Source: DATMNI01 sp035570275 (GTDB lineage Bacteria > Acidobacteriota > Terriglobia > Bryobacterales > Bryobacteraceae). Taken from it: a stretch of DNA of 5,375 nucleotides. Location of the stretch: assembly GCA_035570275.1 (NCBI GenBank), contig DATMNI010000477.1, positions 1 to 5,375 on the forward strand. Reading direction: 5' to 3'. This document shows, in pieces, positions 1-5,375 of this stretch (the first letter of the stretch is position 1; each line of letters opens with the position of its first letter). Made by a program: the position numbers and the translations under genes. The notes beneath the pieces are model-generated. The model saw only the letters and a program-made list of their open reading frames with translations. It made no database searches and was not told the DNA's origin.

Positions 1-362
1 ACGCCATGGCCGGGCAGGGCTTCGACCCGAACTTTACGTTTAGTTGGCCGACGGCGCGTATCGGCGTGATGGAAGGCGATTCGGCGGTGGTGGCGTTGTA
101 CTCGGCGGAACTGGAAAAGTGCAAGGGCGGCCCGCTGCCCGAAGAACTCCGCGAGGCCGTGGAGCGCACCCGCGGTGATTACGAACGGTGGCTGGATGCC
201 AAGTACGCCGCCGCCCGCGGCCACTGCGACGCGTTGATCGACCCGCGGGAGACGCGCAATATTCTCGCGCTGACGTTGGAAGCCTGCATCCAGACGCCTC
301 CACCGGCCACCGGCCACCGGCCACCGGCAACGAAGCGGAGCTCTCATGATACGCATCGCTAA
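1..362 (+). CDS. Acyl-CoA carboxylase carboxyltransferase (beta) subunit, C-terminal end, 5'-truncated by window
   Basis: This is the last ~120 residues of a biotin-dependent acyl-CoA carboxylase beta subunit, which moves the carboxyl group from carboxybiotin onto an acyl-CoA in the cytoplasm. The reading frame is already open at the window edge: an Ala codon at 3-5 precedes the first ATG at 6, and bases 1-2 would fit a Tyr codon, so that ATG is internal. Recognisable C-terminal blocks are AMAGQGFDPNF, the WPTARIGVMEGD block (compare WPNARISVMGGEQ in methylcrotonyl-CoA carboxylase beta), and ALIDPRETRNILALTLEA (compare GIIDPADTRLVLGLSF). Homology ends near TP at about residue 97. The remaining ~21 residues (PPATGHRPPATKRSSHDTHR) come from a heptamer repeat and out-of-frame sequence, so they are probably not functional. 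The gene overlaps the AtuA gene by 17 bp, implying co-transcription. The AtuA neighbour suggests a geranyl-, methylcrotonyl- or similar branched acyl-CoA substrate, but the substrate cannot be read from this fragment. Confidence 0.9.
   Translation, partial: AMAGQGFDPNFTFSWPTARIGVMEGDSAVVALYSAELEKCKGGPLPEELREAVERTRGDYERWLDAKYAAARGHCDALIDPRETRNILALTLEACIQTPPPATGHRPPATKRSSHDTHR
300..327. repeat. Heptanucleotide tandem repeat (CCACCGG)x4
   Basis: Four perfect head-to-tail copies of CCACCGG occupy 28 bp at the very end of the carboxyltransferase gene, 18 bp before the AtuA start codon. Seven is not a multiple of three, so every gain or loss of a unit changes the reading frame that enters the AtuA start region. 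With four units the upstream gene stops at 360-362. With five or two it would stop at TGA 347-349, an ATGA overlap. With three it would read straight into AtuA without a stop. Copy-number variability is inferred, not seen. Confidence 0.9.
337..340 (+). promoter_or_regulatory. Ribosome binding site of the AtuA gene
   Basis: GGAG lies five bases before the ATG at 346, inside the 3' end of the carboxyltransferase gene. It supports 346 as the AtuA start and shows that AtuA can be translated independently of any in-frame joining with the upstream gene. Confidence 0.65.
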
Positions 363-1680
363 CGGACAAGGCTTCTGGGGCGACTGGCTGGAAGCGCCGG
401 TGCGCCTGGTGGAGCAGGGGCCCATCGACTATCTGGCGCTGGACTACCTGGCCGAGGTCACCATGTCGATCCTGCAGAAGCAGCGGCAGGCCGACCCCAA
501 CCTCGGTTACGCGCGCGACTTCCCGCCCCTGATTGCGCGCATCGCCAGGCTGCTCCGGGACCGCGGCGTCAAGGTGATTGCCAACGCCGGCGGCGTCAAT
601 CCGGTGGCCTGCGCGCGCGAAGTGGTGCGGACGGCGCCCGGCCTGAAGGTGGCCGTGGTGCTGGGCGACGACGTGTTTCCGCGGCTCGACGAGTTCCTCG
701 CCAAAGGCTATGCACTTCCCGACATGGACACGGGCGAACCCATCGCTGGAATCCGCAGCCGCATCCTGAGCGCCAACGCCTACATCGGCGCCTTTCCTCT
801 GGCGGAAGCGCTCGCAACCGGCGCCGACGTGGTGATCGCGGGCCGGTCCACCGATACCGCGCTGACGCTGGCCCCGATGGTTCACCGCTACGGCTGGAAG
901 CCGGACGATTTCGACAAGCTGGCCGCGGGAACCATCGCCGGCCACATCATCGAGTGCGGCGCCCAGTGCACCGGAGGCAACTGCCAGGTGGACTGGCAGA
1001 CCATTCCGGATATGGCGAACATCGGCTATCCGATTATCGAGGCCGAACCGGATGGCAGCTTCTGCGTGACCAAACACACCGCCGCCGGCGGCCGCGTCAA
1101 CACCCATACGGTCAAAGAGCAATTGCTCTACGAACTGGGCGACCCCACCCGCTACATCACGCCCGATTGCGTGGCCGACTTCACCAGCATCCGCCTCGAA
1201 GATGTGGGGCCGGACCGCGTGCGGGTGTCCGGTATTTCCGGCGGCGAGCGCCCGCCCACGCTGAAGCTTTCCATCAGCTACACCAACGGCTGGAAGGCCA
1301 TCGGCACGCTGGTCTATTCGTGGCCGCAAGCGCTCGAGAAGGCCCGCGCCGCCGACCGCGTGGTGCGTGAGCGCGTACGCAACCTGGGTCTCCACTTCGA
1401 CGAGATCTACACCGAGTTCTTCGGCGTGAACGCCTGCCACGGCTCGGCCGCGCCGGCCAATCCGGATCCGCCCGAGGTGCAACTCCGGATCGGCGTGCGC
1501 GGCGCCGACAAAAAGGCCGTCGACCGCTTCACGCGCGAGTTGATTCCGCTGGTGCTGAACGGCCCGCCCGGCGCCACCGGTTACGGCGATGGCCGGCCGC
1601 CGGTCCGGGAAATCGTGGCCTACTGGTCGGCGTTGTTACCCAGGGAAGAGATCGCCACGCACGTCGAGGTGGTGGAGTAG
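346..1680 (+). CDS. AtuA-family protein (acyclic terpene utilization, DUF1446)
   Basis: Complete 444-residue cytoplasmic protein of the AtuA/DUF1446 family. The family is named after atuA of the Pseudomonas citronellol/geraniol pathway; its biochemical activity is not established. Family signatures seen: N-terminal RIANGQGFWGDW (residues 3-14), DYLALDYLAEVTMSIL (28-43), AGGVNP (81-86), VVLGDD (104-109), the ANAYIGAFPLAEAL block (143-156), the AGRSTDTALTLAPM block (165-178), the ECGAQCTGGN hallmark (203-212), and PDMANIGYPIIEAEPDGSF (221-239), followed by HTVKEQLLYELGDP and ITPDCVADFTSIRLE. The start at 346 fits the family N-terminus and has GGAG five bases upstream. It overlaps the carboxylase beta subunit by 17 bp, suggesting one operon for catabolism of a terpenoid or branched-chain acyl-CoA. 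Some longer AtuA proteins carry an extra ~100-residue C-terminal domain. This one ends before it, and no separate small gene follows, so AtuA is the last gene of its transcription unit. Confidence 0.93.
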   Translation: MIRIANGQGFWGDWLEAPVRLVEQGPIDYLALDYLAEVTMSILQKQRQADPNLGYARDFPPLIARIARLLRDRGVKVIANAGGVNPVACAREVVRTAPGLKVAVVLGDDVFPRLDEFLAKGYALPDMDTGEPIAGIRSRILSANAYIGAFPLAEALATGADVVIAGRSTDTALTLAPMVHRYGWKPDDFDKLAAGTIAGHIIECGAQCTGGNCQVDWQTIPDMANIGYPIIEAEPDGSFCVTKHTAAGGRVNTHTVKEQLLYELGDPTRYITPDCVADFTSIRLEDVGPDRVRVSGISGGERPPTLKLSISYTNGWKAIGTLVYSWPQALEKARAADRVVRERVRNLGLHFDEIYTEFFGVNACHGSAAPANPDPPEVQLRIGVRGADKKAVDRFTRELIPLVLNGPPGATGYGDGRPPVREIVAYWSALLPREEIATHVEVVE

Positions 1681-1715
1681 GGCACACGAGGGGACGCTCG
1701 CTGCCGCATCGCGCA

Positions 1716-1751
1716 GGCGGATTAACAATCCGCCGCAGGTTAACAACCTGC
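1716..1751. repeat. Two abutting perfect hairpins with a common TTAACAA centre, between convergent genes
   Basis: Hairpin 1 is GGCGGATT (1716-1723), loop AAC, AATCCGCC (1727-1734), an 8-bp perfect stem. Hairpin 2 starts at the next base: GCAGGTT (1735-1741), loop AAC, AACCTGC (1745-1751), a 7-bp perfect stem. Both share the centre TTAACAA and both are preceded by CGCAGG (1712-1717 and 1734-1739, 22 bp apart), but their outer stem sequences differ. They fill most of the 76-bp gap between the stops of AtuA and the permease, the position expected of a bidirectional terminator. No T-run follows on either strand and the loops are only three bases, so a canonical intrinsic terminator is not supported. 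A dispersed palindromic repeat is an equally good reading. Confidence 0.7.
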
Positions 1752-1756
1752 CCCAC

Positions 1757-4204
1757 TTACTGCTCGCGCAGCGTGTTCATCGGGTCCACCCGCGATGCCC
1801 GATGCGCCGGCAGAGCGCTCGCCGTCAGCGACACCGCCAGCAGAAGCCCCGTGACGGCGGCCAGCGTGAGCGGGTCAAACGGCTCCACGTGGTACAGCAT
1901 CTTCTGCAAGTAGCGCGTGAGCACCGCTGACGCCGCCAGACCGATCACCAGGCCGGCCGATGACAAGCCAAGGCCACGCCGCAGAATCCAGCCCATCACG
2001 TTGGTTCGCTGCGCTCCCAGCGCCATGCGCAGACCGATCTCCCGGGTGCGCTGCACCACCAGGTACGACAGCACCGCATACAGCCCGACCGCCGAAAGCA
2101 ACAGCGCCATCCCCGCAAAACAGGCCAGCAGCAGCGTTTGAAACCGCGGCTGCCCGGCGGCCTTGTACACCGCTTCCTCCAGCGTGCCCACGCGGTAAAG
2201 TGGAACGCTGTCATCCAAAGCCCCCACCTGCTCGCGCACCGCGTTGGCCAGTCGCCACGGGTCGCCGGAAGTACGGATCGCCAGCGTGGGCGACGTGATC
2301 ACCGCCTGCGCGAAGGGCAGGTAGTAGGCGGCCTCGGGCTCCTCGCTAAGCCTTTGACGCTTGACGTTGCCGACCACGCCGACTACCTCCCGCATCGGAT
2401 GCTTGAGCACACCATCGCCCAGATCGGACTGCATGCGCTTGCCGATGGGGTTCTCGCCGGGAAAGTACTTCTGCGCAAATTGCCGATTGACGATAATGAC
2501 CGGCGGCCGTTGATAGTCGTCGCGCGGCGTGAAGGCGCGGCCGGAAAGCACGGGGATGCGCATGGTCTGAAAGTATTCGGGCGTCACGACGCTGAGCTGC
2601 GAACTGGGCTGGTCACTGGACGGCACTTCGCGGCCTTCGATCTGGAACGAGATACCGATACTGCCGTCGCCTATCGCCATCGGCCATCCCGCTGCTACGG
2701 ATTTCACTCCCGGCAGCGCGGCCAATTGCGGCAGCAGCCGGCTATAGAACTGCACCTTCTGGATGTTCGAATACTGCTCGCCAGGCAGGCTGAGCCGGGC
2801 CGTGAGCACGTTGTGGGAATCGTAACCCGGGTCCACGCGCAGCAGTTGCACAAAGCTGCGGATCAACAGCCCCGAACCAACCAGCAGCACCAGCCCGATG
2901 GCGGTCTCGGCTATCACCAGCCAATTCTGCAGGCGGTGATGGCCGCGCGCGCCGCTCAGTCCGCGGGCGGCCTCCCGCAGCGCCCGTGCCGGGTCCTGGC
3001 GCGACATGCGCCATGCCGGCAGCACACCGAACAGCAGACCGCTCAGGATGGAACAAGCCACGGCAAACGCCAGCACGGCGCCATCGACCGAGATCTGCCC
3101 GGCCCGCGGCAGACCCGCCGGCAGGAAGGGCAGGATAGCGTCGAGGATCCACGTGGAAAGGATCACCCCCAGCGCTCCGCCGCCCAACGCCAGCAGCAGC
3201 GATTCCACCAGGCTCTGCATAACGATATCGCCGCGGCCCGCTCCCAGCGCGGTGCGCACGGCGATCTCCGGGCCGCGACGCCCAACCCGGGCCAGCAACA
3301 GGCCGGCCACATTGGCGCAGGCGATCAGCAGCACCAGACCGACGGCCGCGAACAGCACGCGCAGAGCGTCGCGCGAATCGCCGATCAAGTGGCGCAGAAG
3401 TGGCTGCGCGATGGCTTCGTCGTAAGCTTTGTCGGTGTCCGGATACTGCGTGGCAAGCTGCCGGCTGATCCCGCTCATCTCGGCGCGGGCGCCGGCCAAC
3501 GAGACTCCGGGCCGAAGCCGGCCGACCACGTCGAGCATGTTGGCGCCGCGCTGTTCGGTCATGGGGTGCTCGTCAACGGCATCATCGGCGAGGGTAGTCC
3601 ATACCGAGGGCGGGTTCTGCACGATGGGAAAAGTGAACCCGGCGGGCATCACGCCGGCGACGGTGTACCGGTGTGCGTCCAGCGTGATGGCGCGGCCGGC
3701 GATATCGCCAGCGCCGCCGAACGCGGATTGCCAGAACTGGTAGCTCAGCATGGCCACATGGACGCCCGGCTCTTCGTCGTCGGCCAGCAGATCGCGGCCC
3801 AAAATCGGGCGGACGCCGAGCACGCGGAAGAACTCGGCCGAGACCGTGGCCGAGTTGAGGTGCTGCGCCGGGCCGTTGCCGGTGAGCGTGACACTGTCAT
3901 TGTGGTAGGCGGCGATCGCGGTGAAGGAATGGTTCTGTTTACGCCAGTCGAAGAAGTCGGGATAGCTGAGGGTTTCCATGGCGCCTGCGGGGACGCCGGG
4001 TTCGTGATCGGCGCGCGTGAGCCAGACCAGACGGTCGGATTCGGGAAATGCCAGCGGACGAAGCACGACGGCATTCACCAGGCTGAAGATGGCGGAGGTA
4101 GCGCCGATTCCGAGGGCCAGCGTTAACATTGTAGTGACCGCGAAACCGGGGCTCTTGCGAAGCTGCCGGATGGAGAAGCGGAGATCCTGCCAGGGTGTCT
4201 GCAT
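1757..4204 (-). CDS. ADOP-type (acidobacterial duplicated orphan permease) FtsX/MacB-like membrane protein
   Basis: An 815-residue inner-membrane protein built from two MacB-like halves. Seen in order: N-terminal cytoplasmic start WQDLRFSIRQLRKSPGF; TM helix (~22-49); periplasmic MacB-type domain (~55-250); first FtsX domain with TM helices near 283-306, 333-359 and 375-398 and the coupling motif EIAVRTALGAGRGDI; a middle TM helix (~427-450); a second periplasmic domain (~460-680); and a second FtsX domain with REIGLRMALGAQRTNV and three further TM helices, ending RASRVDPMNTLREQ. This is the ADOP layout, known as large paralogous families in Acidobacteria without a partner ATPase gene, and none is adjacent here. 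The substrate is unknown. The ATG at 4204 is chosen because M-Q-T-P-W-Q-D-L-R-F matches the usual family start. A TTG at 4261 would add 19 atypical residues. No clear Shine-Dalgarno precedes either start. Confidence 0.93.
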   Translation of the reverse strand: MQTPWQDLRFSIRQLRKSPGFAVTTMLTLALGIGATSAIFSLVNAVVLRPLAFPESDRLVWLTRADHEPGVPAGAMETLSYPDFFDWRKQNHSFTAIAAYHNDSVTLTGNGPAQHLNSATVSAEFFRVLGVRPILGRDLLADDEEPGVHVAMLSYQFWQSAFGGAGDIAGRAITLDAHRYTVAGVMPAGFTFPIVQNPPSVWTTLADDAVDEHPMTEQRGANMLDVVGRLRPGVSLAGARAEMSGISRQLATQYPDTDKAYDEAIAQPLLRHLIGDSRDALRVLFAAVGLVLLIACANVAGLLLARVGRRGPEIAVRTALGAGRGDIVMQSLVESLLLALGGGALGVILSTWILDAILPFLPAGLPRAGQISVDGAVLAFAVACSILSGLLFGVLPAWRMSRQDPARALREAARGLSGARGHHRLQNWLVIAETAIGLVLLVGSGLLIRSFVQLLRVDPGYDSHNVLTARLSLPGEQYSNIQKVQFYSRLLPQLAALPGVKSVAAGWPMAIGDGSIGISFQIEGREVPSSDQPSSQLSVVTPEYFQTMRIPVLSGRAFTPRDDYQRPPVIIVNRQFAQKYFPGENPIGKRMQSDLGDGVLKHPMREVVGVVGNVKRQRLSEEPEAAYYLPFAQAVITSPTLAIRTSGDPWRLANAVREQVGALDDSVPLYRVGTLEEAVYKAAGQPRFQTLLLACFAGMALLLSAVGLYAVLSYLVVQRTREIGLRMALGAQRTNVMGWILRRGLGLSSAGLVIGLAASAVLTRYLQKMLYHVEPFDPLTLAAVTGLLLAVSLTASALPAHRASRVDPMNTLREQ

Positions 4205-4244
4205 CGATGCTGGATAGAGGCAAGCCGCGGGCCGAAGACGCCGC

Positions 4245-4262
4245 TTCGCAACTTGTTGCAAA
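4245..4262. promoter_or_regulatory. 18-bp near-palindrome upstream of the permease, candidate operator
   Basis: On the plus strand TTCGCAAC-TT-GTTGCAAA has 8-base arms matching at seven of eight positions. It lies 41-58 bp before the permease ATG and overlaps the downstream half of the sigma-54-like element. The spacing would suit a repressor or activator site acting on the permease promoter. The bound protein is unknown and no regulator gene is adjacent. Confidence 0.35.
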
Positions 4263-4273
4263 CCCGTGCCCCG
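4257..4273 (-). promoter_or_regulatory. Possible sigma-54-like (-24/-12) promoter for the permease
   Basis: Read on the minus strand, CGGGGCACGGGTTTGCA contains GG (4271-4270), ten bases, then GC (4259-4258), the required GG-N10-GC frame, with TT before the GC. The better-matching block GGCACG is shifted by one base relative to that frame, giving a three- rather than four-base gap to TTGCA, so the match is imperfect. Transcription would begin near 4246, leaving a leader of about 42 bases before the ATG at 4204. That would also place the TTG at 4261 outside the transcript. Weak call. Confidence 0.3.
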
Positions 4274-4326
4274 GCCCGTGCATTGACCATGGCGTCTGGC
4301 GGGAGGCGTTCGGATTCAAGATGGCG

Positions 4327-4344
4327 CTGTCCAGAACCGGACAG
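4327..4344. promoter_or_regulatory. Inverted repeat CTGTCC-N6-GGACAG, candidate regulator site in divergent promoter region
   Basis: Perfect 6-bp arms (4327-4332 and 4339-4344) are separated by AGAACC. The site lies in the divergent gap, about 90 bp upstream of the predicted permease transcription start and 42-59 bp before the hydrolase ATG. It could serve either gene, for example as an enhancer-type site for a sigma-54 activator or as a dimer operator. Its right arm runs into the tandem repeat array that follows. Function is inferred from position and symmetry only. Confidence 0.45.
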
Positions 4345-4377
4345 TGAGACAGACAGTTGAGACAGACGGTGAGACAC
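4341..4377 (+). repeat. Three tandem 12-13 bp repeats (consensus ACAGTGAGACAG)
   Basis: Units are ACAGTGAGACAG (4341-4352), ACAGTTGAGACAG (4353-4365) and ACGGTGAGACAC (4366-4377), almost identical except for one inserted T and a few end substitutions. The array ends eight bases before the hydrolase ATG, so it lies in the untranslated leader or core promoter. It also contains repeated GACAG, the half-site of the adjacent inverted repeat. This looks like an iterated protein-binding site, but slippage-generated repetition is possible. Confidence 0.6.
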
Positions 4378-4385
4378 TAGTGCCC

Positions 4386-5276
4386 ATGACCCGACTCCGG
4401 TTGACAGCCGCCGCCGCTGTGCTGCTTTCGGTCGCGTATGCGCAAGGGCCGCTCAGCGGCGTCATCGATATCCACGTGCATTCGGACCCGGACTCGGTGC
4501 CGCGGTCCATCGACGCCATCGACCTGGCGCGCCTGGCCAAGGCCCGCGGCATGCGCGGCCTGGTGCTGAAGAACCACTATGAGCCGACGGCGTCGCTGGC
4601 CTACGTGGTGCGCAAGGAGGTGCCGGGAATTGCGATCTTCGGCGGCATCGACCTGAACCGCGCCGTGGGCGGCGTCAACCCCGCGGCCATCGAACGCATG
4701 GTGCTGGTGAAGGGCGGTTGGGGCAAGGTGATCTGGATGCCGACCTTCGACGCCGAAAACCAGGTGCGCTACTCCAGGGAGAACCGTCCGTTTGTTCCGG
4801 TGTCCCAGGCCGGACAACTGCTGCCGGAAGTTAGGGAAGTCATCGGGCTCGCGGCCAAACATGGGCTGCTGCTCGAAACCGGCCACTCGTCGGCGGAGGA
4901 GTGCCTCCTGCTCGTTTCCGAGGCCAAACGCCAGGGCGTGCAGCATGTAGTGGTGACCCACGCCATGCTGGCGCCGGTGGGGATGAACATCGCGCAGATG
5001 AAGCAGGCGGCCCAACTGGGGGCTTACGTGGAGTTCGTGTACAACGCGCTGATCGGGCCGAACAAGAGCTTCCAGATGAGCGATTACGCCAAGGCGATAC
5101 GGGAGGTGGGGGCGAAATCGTGCATCCTGTCGAGCGATCTGGGGCAGGCTGCCAACCCGCTGCACCCGGACGGACTGGTGGCCTTCTTCGCGGGGCTGGA
5201 GAAAGCCGGCGTTTCGCGGGCGGACATCGAGCTGATGTCGAAGACGAATCCGGCGCGGGCGTTGGGGCTTGAGTAG
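4386..5276 (+). CDS. Secreted DUF6282-type metal-dependent hydrolase-like protein (amidohydrolase-related)
   Basis: A 296-residue protein resembling the DUF6282/amidohydrolase-like group; no substrate is known. Residues 1-19 (MTRLRLTAAAAVLLSVAYA) form a Sec signal peptide with an AYA cleavage site before QG, so the enzyme should act in the periplasm or outside the cell. Candidate metal ligands or catalytic residues: HVH (His30, His32) in VIDIHVHSDPD, KNH (Lys62, His64), ETGHSS (His167), VVTHAM (His192) and SSDLGQ (Asp251), the order expected of a TIM-barrel amidohydrolase. FGGIDLNRAVGGVNPAAIE and VIWMPTFDAEN resemble conserved stretches of DUF6282 proteins. The ATG at 4386 is chosen because it begins the signal peptide. 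GTG at 4380 is an alternative with GGTGAG (4368-4373) better spaced, adding only two residues. GTG at 4344 would add 14 residues encoded by the tandem repeats and is unlikely. The gene is divergent from the permease and probably monocistronic within the window. Confidence 0.83.
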   Translation: MTRLRLTAAAAVLLSVAYAQGPLSGVIDIHVHSDPDSVPRSIDAIDLARLAKARGMRGLVLKNHYEPTASLAYVVRKEVPGIAIFGGIDLNRAVGGVNPAAIERMVLVKGGWGKVIWMPTFDAENQVRYSRENRPFVPVSQAGQLLPEVREVIGLAAKHGLLLETGHSSAEECLLLVSEAKRQGVQHVVVTHAMLAPVGMNIAQMKQAAQLGAYVEFVYNALIGPNKSFQMSDYAKAIREVGAKSCILSSDLGQAANPLHPDGLVAFFAGLEKAGVSRADIELMSKTNPARALGLE

Positions 5277-5320
5277 CGTTTCATGGCAGGCAGACGATTG
5301 GTGTTTGTGCAGGCCGTCAG

Positions 5321-5360
5321 TGCAACCCGCCGCTCTGCAATGTAACCCGCCGCTCCCAGA
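5321..5360 (+). repeat. Degenerate 20-bp direct repeat, two copies, downstream of the hydrolase gene
   Basis: TGCAACCCGCCGCTCTGCAA (5321-5340) is followed directly by TGTAACCCGCCGCTCCCAGA (5341-5360), 15 of 20 positions identical with a perfect 12-bp core AACCCGCCGCTC. The short word CCGTCAG also flanks the pair (5314-5320 and 5368-5374). The 99-bp tail after the hydrolase stop shows no open gene and no terminator hairpin with a T-run. The repeat reaches close to the window edge, so its full extent is not visible. Confidence 0.6.
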
Positions 5361-5375
5361 GCCGCGACCGTCAGG

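Noticed and set aside
40..1482. 480-codon open frame on the minus strand opposite the carboxylase and AtuA genes
   Set aside because: The plus strand encodes two clearly conserved proteins here. The antisense product is Arg/His/Gly/Ala-rich and crosses both genes, as expected of high-GC antisense reading.
1716..1751. Canonical intrinsic terminator
   Set aside because: The hairpins are perfect, but neither strand has a T-run after them and the loops are three bases; kept as a structured repeat with only possible terminator role.
1681..1930. Small AtuA-associated C-terminal-domain gene after AtuA
   Set aside because: The only plus-strand frame here is antisense to the permease 3' end and shows no family pattern.
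2138..4126. Very long open frame (662 codons) on the plus strand opposite the permease
   Set aside because: Its translation is rich in Arg, His, Gln and Gly with no hydrophobic or domain pattern, and it mirrors the permease codon by codon. The minus strand gives a perfect ADOP protein, so this is a GC-driven shadow.
4205..4261. N-terminal extension of the permease from TTG 4261
   Set aside because: The extra 19 residues are unlike ADOP N-termini, there is no ribosome binding site, and the candidate promoter overlaps this start.
4283..4288. TTGACC as a -35 box for the hydrolase gene
   Set aside because: No acceptable -10 hexamer lies 16-18 bases downstream (GCGTTC and neighbours). It is a lone hexamer match.
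4290..4361. Possible 23-codon leader peptide before the hydrolase gene
   Set aside because: No ribosome binding site, no attenuator structure or residue run, and it crosses the inverted repeat and tandem repeats; likely chance.
4377..5165. 262-codon minus-strand frame opposite the hydrolase
   Set aside because: Shadow of a gene with an intact signal peptide and HxH motif; no recognisable protein pattern of its own.

Overview
The window is GC-rich and tightly packed. It carries three complete protein genes and the 3' end of a fourth. The best fit is an acidobacterium of the Solibacter/Bryobacter type. The main argument is a long two-module FtsX/MacB-like permease with no ATPase gene beside it, the hallmark of the acidobacterial duplicated orphan permease (ADOP) family. 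A heptanucleotide tandem repeat and paired small intergenic hairpins are compatible with that placement. Taxonomy is inferred, because no marker gene is present.

Left part (1-1680, plus strand): the C-terminal end of a biotin-dependent acyl-CoA carboxylase carboxyltransferase (beta) subunit, overlapping by 17 bp a complete AtuA-family (DUF1446) gene. This pairing recalls the atu-type acyclic terpene and branched acyl-CoA catabolic clusters. The pair is probably the tail of a catabolic operon whose earlier genes lie left of the window. The junction holds four perfect copies of the heptamer CCACCGG. Each copy gained or lost would change how the two genes are joined: separate with a 17-bp overlap, separate with an ATGA overlap, or fused in frame.

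Middle (1681-1756): a 76-bp gap between convergent genes. It contains two abutting perfect hairpins with the same TTAACAA centre and different stems.

Right part (1757-5276): the ADOP permease on the minus strand and, divergently, a secreted metal-dependent hydrolase-like protein of the DUF6282/amidohydrolase type on the plus strand. The 181-bp divergent region is rich in sequence structure: a CTGTCC-N6-GGACAG inverted repeat running into three tandem 12-13 bp repeats, and, closer to the permease, an 18-bp near-palindrome overlapping a sigma-54-like element. This suggests shared or competing control of the two genes.

The last 99 bp (5277-5375) are non-coding and hold a 20-bp-period degenerate direct repeat that runs to the window edge. 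I found no RNA genes, CRISPR, insertion sequence or integrase. Apart from the possible repeat-driven switch at the carboxylase/AtuA junction and the divergent regulatory array, the gene content is ordinary metabolism and membrane-protein content.
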